DNA of 64,000 bases from Talinum fruticosum (GCA_021018815.1 JAITYX010000034.1:4154001-4218000); one strand, 5' to 3'. Positions 46,327 to 58,433 are shown, counted from the first letter of the stretch. Numbers and translations: made by a program. The notes: generated from the letters alone by a model not told the origin.

Positions 46327-47925
46327 TGAAGACTCGGACACTCGCTCAACACATTTCGAGTTGTATTGAAGGAATCAGGTATAAGAATTTCTTACTTATA
46401 GAGTTTTGATTCCAAGGCATTCTCTCGTACTTTAGAAACTTTTCTGAGTGATATAGTATATTTTTCTAAGTGATATAGCGTTTACTTCTCGCATTCTTGC
46501 TTGTCCCTGTGTGACTCGGAAAACAGATATGCGTGTCTCACTCGGCTCCGAGTCTCTCATCACTTAGATATATCGCATGCTCGAATATACTAGTATCTTG
46601 ATTTATCGTACTCGGATCCGACTTCATGATATGAGTTATATTTTGTTGGAGTTAATGCTTCTAGTCTCAATTGAGCTTAGTCTATATCAAGTTATCTCAC
46701 TCGATATTCTTTATGTAACTTGATTCTTCGCTTAGACTAAGTCCGATGGAATTTTGAGTTTCATGGATATTAGACTCGAAACTTCCACTCATTTTCCGAC
46801 TCGGATAATTAGTTACTTGATTAGCTTAATTATTTTATTATCTATGTCTAATTGTGGACCAAAGTATTTTATACTTTGAGAACCAAATTTGATTTACTTT
46901 TGTAGGTTATTCAAACGAGGATTCACTTTTCAAAATACAAAAGTAACCTAGCTTCAAAACGTCAAATCACCGAGTAGACATGGCTTTTCCTCTTCTCTGT
47001 TCCGAGTCCCGGAAGATTGTGTCGTGGCTGTCTATTTCCAAATCTGGAAAACCGATACGCCAAGCTTAACGCTGGTTTCCATCTTATCCTTTAAGACACC
47101 GCCAATGGTTTTGGGACTTCCAAGAGAGTTAAACCGTTGCCCAACGTTTATATCACAACGGATACTTTCCGAGTGACTCGGAAAGTCCTTATCAACTGTC
47201 ACAAAGGACTCTTAGTTAGCGAGATGGAGATAACGGCTACTCGCACGGTCATCTATAAATAGAAGCCAACTCACAAGACTTGAAGATTGCCGAACCTATT
47301 TTTAATACACGTACTTGAGCAAAGTCATTGTATTTACTCTCAATCTTCTACTTACAACTCCCACTCTGTAACTCATTACTTTCCGAGTTGTAAGGTCTTG
47401 TACTTAGTTACAAACCCTTTCTTACTTTCCGAGTAAGGTCCCTTGACTAAGTCTGTAAAGGTTAACTCGGCTTAGTTGTCCCTAGCTGTAAGGGTTATCT
47501 CGACTAGGAAGTACTAGATCGGATAAGGGAATTTCTAAGTCTAGGAAAACTTGTAAAGAGTTGTCTAAGGGAGCAACTCGAGTTCGGTCAGTCTACGGTA
47601 TTTTGTGGACTCAAAATAGTGGATTTGACTTCGTGCTTGGACTAGCACAGTCCGTGGTTTTCTGCCCCAGGAGGGTTTCCACGTAATCTCCGAGTGTTTA
47701 CTTTCCGAGTTCATTTTAGACTCGAGCATGACCTCAAATCTTTAGCTTAACTTGCTTCAGTACTCTTACTGAGCATTTCGAGTCCATGCTTATCTAACTA
47801 AGCTTTTGACTCGGAATGCATTCTGTCTCTTCTTTGGCAAAAGAGTTTGATTTTCTAAGAGAATCCTACATCACCCTATTCACCCTCCTCTAGGGTGACT
47901 CGGACTCTACCCGAGCAAACCTTCG
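46327..47925 (+). repeat. Element E 3' LTR
   Basis: Starts TGAAGACTCGGAC and ends CTTCG (A to G at the last base), 1599 bp. Similar to 35371-36964 over its length. Confidence 0.92.
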
Positions 47926-47930
47926 GGTTT

Positions 47931-49271
47931 CTTTCAAATTGATTAAGCTCCTCTTGCATGGCCTTTACCCATTCGGGTTCATTTAGGGCCTCTAGTGCAT
48001 TTTGGGTTTAGTTAATGGTATGGATGCAGTGAATGCACATATATTTTACAAAGAAGAATGAGTAATTACCCCACTCGTTGATGTCGGACAAAATATTCTC
48101 ATGTGTGTAGCACGAAGCATATTTGAATGCTCTACCGGTCCTTTAGTACACTCGGGTTTGTTGGTTGAGCTGGCTTATCTTCGATAGTCCGAACTTGCTA
48201 ATTTTGCTCATTAGTTTGTGTTTCAGCGTTCCGAGCTGGCTCTTGAGCTAGTTCGATCCGAGTCATGATGTTACGAGTTGCTTTCTTCTAACTCTTTCCG
48301 AGCTCGACTTCACCAAAATCATCTTCATCTCGATCGAGTTTCGGATCCGAGAAGGTTGACTCACTTGTTTTTATGTGTTCAATTTCATCCAACACAACAT
48401 GGATGCTTTCTTCCACTTTGTTAGTTCTTTTCTTAAAGACACAATATGCTTTACTTGTGAGATGAGTAACCCAAAAAGATACCTTCATCCGATCGAGCAT
48501 CAAACTTAGTCAGGTGATCCTTACCATTATTGTGAACAAAGCACTTACATCAAGGGTTTGAAGTATGAGATGTTGGGATTCTTTCCCTTGTGGAGCTCGT
48601 GGGGAGTTTTCTTCAAGATAAGTCTTATGAGGCATCCGTTCGGTGTGTAGTTTCTTATGTTGATCGCCTCAGCCCAGAAATAGTAAGGTAGATCATGTTT
48701 AATCATCATCGTCCTTCCTATTTCATCAAGAGTTCGGTTCTTTCGTCCAATACTCCATTCTATTGCGGAGTTCTTGGTGCTGAGAAGTTGTGAGAGATAC
48801 CATTCTTGTCGCAGAACTCTACAAATTCCGAGTAGTTGAACTCCCTTCCATGGTTAGTTCGAATTTTTCGATTTGAGTGTGAGACTCTAGTTAAATTTTC
48901 TTGTAGAGCTTGCTGAACTCTTTAAAGCTTCATTTTTGCTCTTGAGAAAACAAACCCCGGTAAATCATGAGTAGTCATCAAAAATCACAAGTACATAGGA
49001 TTTACCTCCGAGACTCTTCACATAGATTTCACCACATAAAGCCATATGCAGCAACTCAAGCACTTTGGATGTGGAAACAATTTTGAGAGTTTTAAAAGAT
49101 GCTCGACCTGTTTCCCTTTTGTGCTTGCTTCACAAATTTTATCTTTCTTAAATGCACAGTTAGGTAAACCCCTAACTAAACCATGAGATGCAAGCTTTTT
49201 GATAGTGTGCATGCTAATATGACCTATTCTCGCGATGCCATGTCCAAGAATCATCATGCAATGATGCTTTT
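47931..49271 (-). pseudogene. Element D pol, middle part (RT start and integrase)
   Basis: Continues D pol after E. It holds the RT N-terminal approach (EALNEPEWVKAMQEELN at about 47960) and the post-integrase hinge (KAYCVFKKRTNKVEESIHVVLDE, 48503-48380). Integrase-core fragments lie at 48600-49060, and the zinc-binding pre-integrase (HISMHTIKKLASHG...CEASTKGKQ) at 49230-49100. Here one zinc Cys reads Ser (CEAS for CEAC). Split at 49272 by a solo LTR. Confidence 0.75.
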
Positions 49272-50772
49272 TGAAGACTCAGATTCTACATTTATATCAT
49301 TCTGAGTACTATCAAGGAATCAGGTACAAACTTTATCCCTTCTAAGTTTTGATTACAAGTCATTCCGAGTGTTATAGAAACTTTTCGAGTGTTATTGAAA
49401 CTCTTCCGAGTGTTACGTAAACTACTTCATATGTTTTCATTCGATTCTAACCGACTCTAAAAGCATACTCTTGTTCATCAATTCACTCCGATGGTTCCGA
49501 GTCACTCGGACATCACTCAGATTTATCGCATGATCAAACATTCACTCTAACTCTTTCAAACTAAGTTTTGACTTCATATTGTAAGATGAAGTGAATTACA
49601 ACGTTAATTCAACTTTCTAAGTTAGCATGTTTTGAGTGAAATATATTTGTCTAGATCAATTACTCATACACTCGATATTCTCTTCTATAACTTGATCTTT
49701 CTCTAGATCGACTCGGATGGAATTTGAGTATAATGAATATTAGACTCGGAAAATTCCACTCTTTTAACACTCGGATAATTATGCACTTAATGATATTAAT
49801 TAAATTATTATCTATGCCTAATCTTGGACCAAAGTATTTTATACTTTGAGAACCAAAATTGGTTTACTTTTGTAGGTTATCTAAATGATGTTATCCTACT
49901 TTTTGAATTATAAAAGTAACTGGCTTCAAGTCGTCAATCACCAACAGACAAGGCTTTTTCTACTTTTGACCAAGGTCTAGACACTATGTCGTTGTTGTCT
50001 GTTTCCAAAACCGGAAATCCTCAACGCTAAGCTCAACGGGTGTTTCCACCCTACTTTTTAGACACCACCAGTGGAGTGGGACATCCTAAGGAGTCAAGAG
50101 CCATTGCACAATGTTCACATCTCAACAGATCTTTTCCGAGCGACTCAAAAGAATCGTTACAACGGTCACAAAGGACTTCTAATCGAAGATAGTCACAACG
50201 ACTAATGCGCTTGGTCACCTATAAATAGAAGCCACTTCGGAAGACTTGAAGATTGCTAAACCCATTGCTAAAATTATATCTCTTTGTATAATACTCATTC
50301 AATCTTCGTCTTACAACTCCAAGTCTGTACTTAACACTTTTTTGAGTTGTAAAATCTTACTCTCTAAGTACGGTCCCTTGACTAAGCTATAAGGGTTAAC
50401 TCAGCTCGAGTTGTCCCTAGCTGTAAAGGTTACCTAAGTTAGGAAGTACTAGATTAGACAAGGGAACTTCTGAGTTTAGGAAAACTTTGTAAGGAATTGT
50501 CTAAGGGAGCAATTTTGGTTGAGTCATTCTACCGTATTTTGTGGATTAAAAATAGTGGATTTGACTTGGTGCTTGGATTAGCACTGGCCATGGTTTTCCG
50601 CCCAGGAGGGTTTCCACGTAATTTATGACTTGATACTTTTCTAAGTCCAATCTAGACTCCGATTGTCTTGATTATTCAGTTTAAACTTTAACCCCTCCAT
50701 TTTTTTAAAATTTCCTCATCACCTTATTCACCCCCTCTAGGGTGACAAAGACTCTCCAAGAGCAAACCTTCA
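49272..50772 (+). mobile_element. Solo copia LTR inside D, plus strand, TSD CTTTT
   Basis: 1501 bp, TGAAGACTCAG...CAAACCTTCA, with CTTTT at 49267-49271 and 50773-50777. It is the closest relative in the window of the B 5' LTR. TATA box CTATAAATAG near 50218. Confidence 0.88.
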
Positions 50773-51190
50773 CTTTTAAACAAGATAAATTTTGACTTAG
50801 ATTAGAAAGAGGAATAGTATAAGTATTACCTAACCTTTTACATCAGAGCTTAGTCTCTTTGGTAGTGGCATTAGAAATATAGCAGTTGGTTTGAGTAAAT
50901 CTTACCTCTTGACCTTTGTCACACAACCGAGAAATGCTTGAGTAGATTGTACTTTAGTCCCTTAACTAGATAGACTGGACTGACCAAGTTGTCTCCTTTC
51001 CCAATCTTGCCAATTCCAACTATCTTGCCCTTGCTTTCATCTCCAAAAGTGACTTTGCATCCTTTAAAATCTTCTAACTCAGAAAAGAGTCTTGAATCTC
51101 CTGACATGTGGCATGAGGATCCACTGTCTAAGTACCGATGACCTTTCATCCTTTTTTGGGTTACTCGCAAGTCGAAACATACTAACCGTT
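50773..51190 (-). pseudogene. Element D pol, first part (protease)
   Basis: RYLDSGSSCHMSGDSRLF then SELEDFKGCKVTFGDESKG (51170-50919) is a copia aspartic-protease domain with DSG intact. It continues to the point where the solo LTR divides it. Confidence 0.8.
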
Positions 51191-52989
51191 CTCACTTCCT
51201 CTAACAAACCTAGTAACTCCCTTTACTGTGGTACTTTTTGAGGAAGAAGACTCTTGGGAACCCAGATTGGAATGATTTTGGGTTTGATCCGATTACGAGT
51301 ATTCTTTCTAGAAAATTGAGCCTGTGTCTCTTTCTTTTGAAAATGTTTTCTTTTATAAACAGATGGAGAAGGTTTCCTCTTGTAAACTGGTCTAGGCTTA
51401 GTCCTCTTTTTATTCTTATGAATAGGACCATGCTAAGCCTTCCTGAACTTCACGAGTCCGGAATCCTTTTGAAAAGATTTCGAGTAGGAATTAGATTCCT
51501 CCTCTTCGTTAAAACCAAGTCCTTCTTTTCGGAATGAGACACACCGAGAGCCTAAAAGCATGTCAAGGTTTTTCTGACCTTGAGTAAACTTTAAAACAAG
51601 CTCTTGAGACTCATTGAGCTTTGTTTTCGGATGCTCATTTTCTCTTCGAGTAACTCAAACTCAAACTCGTTAGTCCGAGTACTAGTCTTGAGTTCTTTCG
51701 AGTTAGTCTTAGTTTTTCCAATTCATTTTTCAAACAATTGCTCTCGAAGTAAGAGACTCAAGTTGTTCTTTGAAGTGAGAAGAATCAAAATTAGACTTTT
51801 CTTCCAAAGTGTAAATATATTTAGCCAAATCAAATTTGGAGAACTTGAGAGAGTATTCAATTACCTCATTAGGATTTGTCTCCTTAGTGTCTAAGTTGTA
51901 AGAGTCTTACTCAGATTCAGCTTCGAGTCCGTTAGTGTCATCACACACTTTGAGTCATTAGAATCATCATCCGCTTCGGATGAGTCTTCATCGCTCCATG
52001 TGGCCATCATAGCCTTATTCTTCGTTCTGTCCCTCTTTCTCTTCGGACAATCTTTGACTATGTGATCTTTGCTGCCACATTCAAAATAGCCGAGTTCTTA
52101 GTTAAAGATAACTTTGAAGAGGAAGAATATTTACCTTTTCTGTCCTTCTAATCTTTCTTGTAGAACTCCTCCTTTTGCTTCTTTTCCTATTTCTTGTACT
52201 TCATCATTCTTTTGAAGCCTCGGGCAATGAGTGCCATTGGATCCTCTTATGAGTATGAGGAACTTAGACTTTCCCCTCTACTTTTTGAGGCCTTCAGACA
52301 CAATGTTCTCTTTGGTGTTGACCTCGATATCTTCTTCTTCCAGGTGAATTTCATGGGTAAGCAACTTCCCAATCTGTTCGTATAACTTCAATTGAGAGAG
52401 GTTCTGAGCTTCCTTGATGGCTGTCACCTTGGCACCCCATCTTCTCTTTGGCGGACTTCTCGGAATTTTTCTGCACATTTCTTCATAAGAAATCTTTCTA
52501 CCTAGAGATTTGAGATTGTTTGTAATCTCGGTGAATCGAATAAACATCTAAGTAATGTTCCCTTCGGCTCTATCTTGAAAAACTCATATTTATGAAGGTG
52601 CTGGCTTATCTTTGCCTGTTTCACTTGGCTTTTACCTTCGTATGTGTTGACAAGGGTGTCCTACACATCTTTGGCTATGTCGTAGGCTGACACTCTGTTG
52701 TACTCTTCTAAGCCGATAGCACACATGAGAATGTTCATTGCTTTGAAGTTCTTTCGAACTTCGTAATTCTTCATTGGTGTACTTGAATTTTTCTTTAGGC
52801 ACGGATCTTGTACCTTCCATCTTCATAGCAATGTAGTTGCCTTCTTGGATGATGTTCTAGACATCTTCATCAGTTGTCTAACAGAGAGCATTCCATCGGT
52901 TTCTTCTAGTGTACGAAGTTTGATTCTTTAAACTTTGGTGGTCCAGTGGAAGACATTCCTTCATCGAACTCTCCAATGTTCCGAGCCAT
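51191..52989 (-). pseudogene. Element D gag, broken
   Basis: The ATG at 52989 gives MARNIGEFDEGMSS. Shifted pieces include NEHSHVCYRL (52720), FEIEPKGNIT-like (52570) and MFIRFTEITNNLKSLGRKIS (52547). The degraded zinc knuckle lies at about 52095-52040 (FECGSKDHIVKDCPKRKRD). A linker leads to protease. Confidence 0.75.
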
Positions 52990-53047
52990 CCGATCTTTAG
53001 ACCTTTGGATTGTTAGATTCTTTTGAAAAGCTAGGCTCGACACCAAT

Positions 53048-53883
53048 TGAAGGTTTGCTCTTGCAGAGTCTAAGTCACCCTAGAGGGGGTTGAATAGGGT
53101 GATGAGGAAATTTGAACAAACTTAGAAACTTTAAGCTTGAAAAGGATAAACAACTAATTCCGAGTCTAGATTGGACTTAGAAAAGTATACACTCAGAAAT
53201 ATGTGGATACCCTCCTAACACGGTGTCTCGAATCATGTCGAGAATTGGCTAAAACTGTCTCCTGGCGTTTAACGACTAGAGTTTAGTTGCTTTTGAAATT
53301 CAAAAGATATATGAGCTTTGTTTGAATAACCTACAAAAGCAAACCACATTGGTTTTCAAAGTATAAAATACTTTTGTCCACGGTTAGGGACATATAATAA
53401 TTAAATTAGGATAATTAAATGCTTAATTATCTTTGGCCTAGAAAGGTGAAATATTCCGAGTCTAATATCAAATATATTCAAACTCGGTTCAGAATAATTC
53501 CTAGAAAGGTCAAGCGGAAGAATATCCAAACATATAAAAGTGATCTTCATCTATCAAATAATCATTTAAGGAATAAACTGAGTTAGATGAACTTAGTCGA
53601 GAAAGACTCGGTTTTGAGTTGGCAAACACAGTTAGTACTGCAATAAACTGCGATAAAACAATTATTTGATCATGCGATTGTTTAAGTATATTCCGAGTCA
53701 GTCAAAATACCTCAATAGAGAAGATATAAAACAAAGTGATATCCGAGTCACTCGTAACAAAGATGAAAACTTAGATATGAGTTTCTACGAATCTCATAAT
53801 GACTTGCAATCAAAACTCAAGAGAGATAGAAGTTTATACATGAGTCTTGCACAAAATATTTAGAGTTAAAATCTGAGTCTTCA
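53048..53883 (-). repeat. Element D 5' LTR with 0.63-kb internal deletion
   Basis: 836 bp against 1470 bp for the 3' LTR. Sequence matching 30077-30240 passes near 53218 directly into sequence matching about 30876 onward. The deletion removes the TATA box, so this copy could not start full-length transcription. Confidence 0.88.
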
Positions 53884-53888
53884 AATGG

Positions 53889-53935
53889 GAAATAATCTAC
53901 TCAAGAAACATACAAAACAGCTTAGTTTATCCTAA
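53889..53935 (-). pseudogene. CACTA1 TNPA-like exon, 5' part (split by D)
   Basis: Reads FVCFLSRLFPIDKV on the minus strand, in frame with VITISHVFQSKY at 30070 when D and one TSD copy are removed. A TTTTAG acceptor-like end stands just upstream at about 53936. Confidence 0.45.
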
Positions 53936-54097
53936 AACTTTATAACATTTCATTTTATTACTTATTACCACACTTATCCTTCACCATCTGTCTCTATGTG
54001 AATCTTTCCCCTATTACTAGCATTGCTTCATTCAAGCTCGCTACCATGCTCATCGCCTTCATGAGTTGCACCATCATTTGTAGGCTTTTCTAGGCTC

Positions 54098-54405
54098 CTA
54101 TGTTGATTTGTTGTATAAATGTCGTATCATATTGGTTATATGAGTACGTATGCGGGTTTGAGTACAAAGGTGCACGTTGAGAATGTGGGAATGCATTGTA
54201 TAGACCTCCCCCATTGGAGTTTGCATGTGAGGGATATGAGGGATGTTTGGAGCTGTACCCATTGGAGGTTGGAAATAAAGAGGGTTTGGGATGGATGACC
54301 CACCCATCGGAGTTTGGTTGTAAGGGCAGTGTGGGGAGACTGTTCCACCTAAAGGAGATTGAATGTAAGGAGGGTTTGGAGTAAGGCTAGAAGTATTTAC
54401 ATTAT
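54098..54405 (-). pseudogene. CACTA1 TNPA-like gene, Pro-rich N-terminal exon
   Basis: The open frame reads DCEGDNVNTSSLTPNPPY and on through repeated short units ending in PLGG, TPMGGS, PPMGT and TPMGE, spaced 15-20 residues. An ATG occurs only within the repeats (54307). Pro/Gly/Met-rich N-termini of this kind are common in plant TNPA-like proteins, and the position after TNP2 on the same strand fits. No further exon is recognised before the piece at 53935. Confidence 0.45.
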
Positions 54406-54679
54406 CACCTTCACAATCAATGTTGACGTTGTTTCTAGCCCTTGCTCGAGTTGTTAATCATTTCAACCTGCTTCTACCTCATTCCATAACTCCTAACATA
54501 AACAACACGTACACATTAGTAAACATTAGTTGAAGACAAATTATATAAAATTGTTGCACCTTCAATAAGCATTAAGAAAGTATACATTAGTAAGCATTAA
54601 TTTTATTACAACATAAATTCAAATGATTCAATCTAAAACAACATAAAAGAAGACATAATTTGTGACAACATCCATATTA

Positions 54680-57162
54680 TTAGCCATCATCCTTATCATC
54701 ATTCTCACCATCATCTTCTTCTTCACTACCCTCTTCGTCATCGTTGAATATGAGATGTTCTTCTTCCTCATCGACGATGTTATCATTATCCAATTCACCT
54801 TCATAATGTTCTTGACCATCCTTAATCTCATCTTGTTGGTTTATAAGCACATCATCAAGTAATTCTTTGGTGAATATTGTGTTATTTACAAAAGTGTCCG
54901 ACAAAGTTTCCACAATAGGATCAATCTGTGCACATATTATCCTCCTTGAATGCAAGAGGAATAATATATTGGTCATCAACTCGGCCCTTGGTTTTGTTGG
55001 CACTATGATAAACCAACTCATTTTTTCTCTACGAACACCTTGTGGGTATGACATATAATACACTTAAGTTGCAATAGCAACAAATATAAAAGGATCGTAC
55101 TTACAATATCACCTTATACGATGCACTTCAACATATGAACTAAATTTATGGCACCGAGTGCCCCGAGAACAACTAGGGTCAAACCACAACACATGCCTTT
55201 TTATTGGTTCCCCTAACATATTCTACTTCAACCACCTCTTGTAAAATGCCGTAATAATTATTTTCAACATGTCCTCCATTGGTTACTTTCACACAAACAC
55301 CACAATTGAAGGTCATCTTCCATTCATTTCGAGCCTCGCATTCTATTCACCATGTTTGTTGTCCATGTTTTCACTCTGCTTGAAGGTCCTTGAGCTAATT
55401 GCATCAAGTACACATGCTTTTCATCATGATATACTCGATAAATGACATAGTATAATTTAGTTCATTGAATTGAAGAACCCATTGTAATAAATTTCATAAT
55501 GACCACTAAGTTCTAATATATGATACTCACAGTTCCTTTGAACCAATCTTCAAACTCATTTTCCACCATTGCATCAATTGTCGCATCACTAACATCAACA
55601 TACATAACTTGTTTTTGGTGTTCGAAGAGACTGAGGTTTTTAGTGACAAGAGTTCTATAGCACAAGATAAACTCACTCAAGGTAAGGTTTTACTTCGAAA
55701 GACTTGAGCAAAACATAGAGATGTGCAAGCTGTCTTTTCCTTATCATTAAGGAAACGGAGAGTGAACATCCCAATTGGAGCACTTTCTGGTTTGAATACC
55801 AAAAGAGTAGGATTGTGGTATGGAACTTCACTCCCTAATTTCGTCGACTTCTATTGCGCAAACAAGGCATGTTAGAGCCGGAATAGTTAAACACATAATG
55901 TGCTTCTTTAAATCGTGTATATTTTTCAGAATACTCCCTTCGAGGCTTTGATTTGTTTCCTATGGTCCTCTTTAATTCACCGAAGAACCTCTCAAAGAGA
56001 TACATCCAACAAGTATTATACCGGCCTACCACCCAATTTTTCTTATTCCGCCAAGTGAACAGGTAAGTGTTCAATCACATTGAAAAACCCAAGAGGAAAT
56101 ATTGTTTCCAATTTATAAAGTGCAATGGAAATATTTCGATGCATTTGCTCTAACTCCTCATCCCATAAAACCGATGAGCAAAGGTTCTTCAAGAATTCAC
56201 TAATTTCAATGAGAGGTGCTAAAACCTCGTCCAGGAGTGCACTAAATGCTATTGGAAGAAGGCTCTCCCTGAAAACATGACAATAATGAATTTTCATGCT
56301 ATGGAACTTAGTAGAGTTTGGGTCTACAAGGTATGAGATGTTAGAACAAGTAATCATCCGGCATTTTAACTCTCTTGGCCATTCACATATAGCCCTCTTT
56401 TGCTCTAATAACAACACAAATTTTGCCTTCGGTTTGAGAATTTTACCATTTGGTCCATGCTTTAAATTCAACTCCTCGCGATCACACAACTCTGCCACAT
56501 CCATTCTTGCTTTAATATAATCCTTTGTTTTCCCTGGAATATCCATAATAGCGTTGATTATATTCTAAAAAAGTTTTTTTCAATGTGTATCACATCTATG
56601 TTGTGGCGAAGTAATTGATATTTTCAATATGGAAGCTCCCAAAATATGCTTTGTTTGTCCACTTATGATCCTTTTTGAAGCCTAAAATATTGATTTCCTA
56701 TTTGGTACTTGAAGGCTCACTTGTAGAGCCCTAATTTCACAAAATGGCATCTGTCACCATATCATCCATACGGTCGACATTTGATTCTACATTGGCATAG
56801 TTCATATGATTAGATCCACTTTCATTGTACATGTTTGAAGTCATACCACCATCCTCATATAAATGAGTATCTATTTCTCAATGAGTTGTCAAATACCAAT
56901 AGTTTGGAAGAAAACCATATTGATAAAGGTGTAACTTAACTTCTTCGGGTTCCTTGTACTTTCGATTTTTGTATTTGCGACATGGACACCTATATTGTTG
57001 ATTATGTACAAATTGTGGTTGACTTCTAGCATGTGCATCAAACTCCTCAACCCCGTCTAAAAACTCTTGTCTATACTCAACTCTACAAGGTAATAACCTA
57101 CGATACATACATCTACGATACGTAGGCCCGTCCATATATATATTCCGATTGACATTTAACAA
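54680..57162 (-). pseudogene. TNP2-like CACTA transposase gene (CACTA1), catalytic core deleted
   Basis: In order on the minus strand: the transposase-associated N-terminal domain at 57162-56878 (DGPTYRRCMYR, CPCRKYKNRK, HLYQYGFLPNYWY); a spacer to 56740; the tail of the Transposase_21 domain (HNIDVIHIEKNFF at about 56600, then after a frameshift NAIMDIPGKTKD); the linker and DUF4218 at 56546-55835 (LKCRMI...HYCHVF...LLPIAF, FPLGFFNVIEHLPVHLAE, CWMYLFERFFGELK); and a DUF4216-like C-terminus at about 55330-54960. An acidic tail ends at 54680. Most of the roughly 250-residue catalytic domain between 56740 and 56690 is gone, with several frame changes. The element cannot supply its own transposase. 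Confidence 0.75.
54960..55330 (-). pseudogene. TNP2 DUF4216-like C-terminal domain
   Basis: CGVCVKVTNGGHVENNYYGI, then LQEVVEVEYVRG, a one-base shift, HVLWFDPSCSRGTRCHKFSS and VEVHRIR. After a gap comes YYMSYPQGVRREKMSWFIIV (55063-55000). This is the pattern of the domain that ends TNP2 proteins (N.G..V......YYG.L..I.EL.Y......LF.C.W.D). An intron or frameshift separates the last two pieces. Confidence 0.6.
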
Positions 57163-58079
57163 TTTATTAATTATTAGTTATTGATCAATTCACATCATAT
57201 CATCATTACCTTTCTTTAATCTAATGAATATAATATGTAACCATTATGGATTGAACATATTTCGGTAAGCAAAAATTTGTTTAATTATTTCTATATGATA
57301 CTCTTAATTATTAATTTCATGATCAAACTAACCATACCTAATATGTATAAATCAACTCATACACATAATATTCGTAAAATTATTCTAAAATTTACATCAA
57401 TAAGATACGAAGATAATTTTACTTCTAATTTCACACAATTAGGTATAATTTATTTCTAAGTTGTCAAAAATCTAAAAAATATAAATAATCCACAAACAAT
57501 AGCCTAATTGCACCTAAATCACAAACATATGCACATAAATCACAAACATAAATCACAATTGCACAATTAAGCACAAATAATAAATTTACTTCAATTTCAA
57601 CAATATCTTTAAACAAATATAAACTCATATAAGCGCAAACAACACAACTTATGTACGTAAATCACATAATTGCACATTTTCTACTTCACAACATTAATTT
57701 GCTTCAAATTCTCTAAAATAATGAATTTTATGTTAAACAAATAAAACCCTAAATCCAAATGAGGTAAACACTACCTTCAAAGTGTTTTTTGGCGAGCAAT
57801 GGGCAGCACGACCGGAGTGGCGGCAGACCGGCGGTGGCCTCCTCTCCCTTCAGCTCTCTCTCCTTCCCCTTCCTTCACGGAGAGCTCTCTCCTCTCCCTT
57901 GAGCTCCATTTCACGGTGCTGGTTGAACATCACGGAGGGTGGTTAAATGGCCAGCGAGACGTGACGGACGGTGGTTGTTGACGGTCGACAAGCTTCATCT
58001 CTCGCTCTTTTTGCATTGCCTCGCTCTCAAAGTATATCGGTTTCATCGTTTGATCGAAAAACCCGGATCAATAAATTGA
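57163..58079 (-). other. CACTA1 region upstream of TNP2
   Basis: AT-rich and without coding sequence from 57163 to 57780; the small frame at 57277-57459 is not convincing. At 57790-58020 there is a GC-richer patch with CT-rich runs (ctcctctccctt twice), which is likely the 5' leader or promoter area of TNP2, since it lies upstream of the first exon on the minus strand. Confidence 0.4.
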
Positions 58080-58433
58080 ACTCCGGGTAACAACGGACCA
58101 CCGACATAATTGTCCGTCACTATCCAAATTTTTTAAATATCGACGGACGCTACCTTAAAAATTTTAATTTTTTTCTAATTGTTTCTTTTGTGCAAAGTCT
58201 AGGAATTTCACTAAGCGTAGCTACGGACCAGCGATAGACATTTCCATCGCTAATTAGTTAGCCACGGACTCGCGCAGGAATGGGTCCGTTCCTATTTAAA
58301 AAAATTGTATTTTTTACAAGAATCCGTCGCTAACTACCTTTTCCGTCCTTTATTTTTTACAGGAATCCATCTCTTATTCTATCATGAACTGGCGATGGAA
58401 CCTTTGCCGTCGCGAATTTCTGTCGCTAAATAA
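58080..58433. repeat. CACTA1 right subterminal repeat region
   Basis: Units of the GCGACGGA / TCCGTCGC type recur near 58105, 58140, 58225, 58255, 58320 and 58395, matching those at the left end. The region ends GTCGCTAAATAACAG into the terminal repeat. Confidence 0.75.

Larger units (their letters stand above)
35371..47925 (+). mobile_element. Copia element E, full length, plus strand, TSD GGTTT, hosts a solo LTR
   Basis: The LTRs (35371-36964 and 46327-47925) flank gag, pol and the third ORF on the plus strand. GGTTT stands at 35366-35370 and 47926-47930. Its pol contains a solo LTR at 41153-42712. Without it E is about 11 kb. It lies inside pol of D, so it is younger than D and older than the solo LTR. 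It is the best-preserved set of domains in the window. Confidence 0.92.
30077..53883 (-). mobile_element. Copia element D, minus strand, TSD AATGG, hosts E and a solo LTR
   Basis: The 3' LTR is 30077-31546 and the 5' LTR 53048-53883. AATGG stands at 30072-30076 and 53884-53888. Its pol is split by element E (35371-47925) and by a solo LTR (49272-50772). Without these it would be about 9.7 kb. It is a more divergent subfamily: LTR about 1470 bp, polypurine tract AAAAAGGGGATAT and a different start of the third ORF. It inserted into the TNPA-like gene of CACTA1. Confidence 0.9.

Noticed and set aside
54662..54862. Hydrophobic plus-strand peptide resembling a membrane protein
   Set aside because: Antisense of the acidic Asp/Glu tail of TNP2; GAT/GAA codons read backwards give Ile/Phe/Leu.
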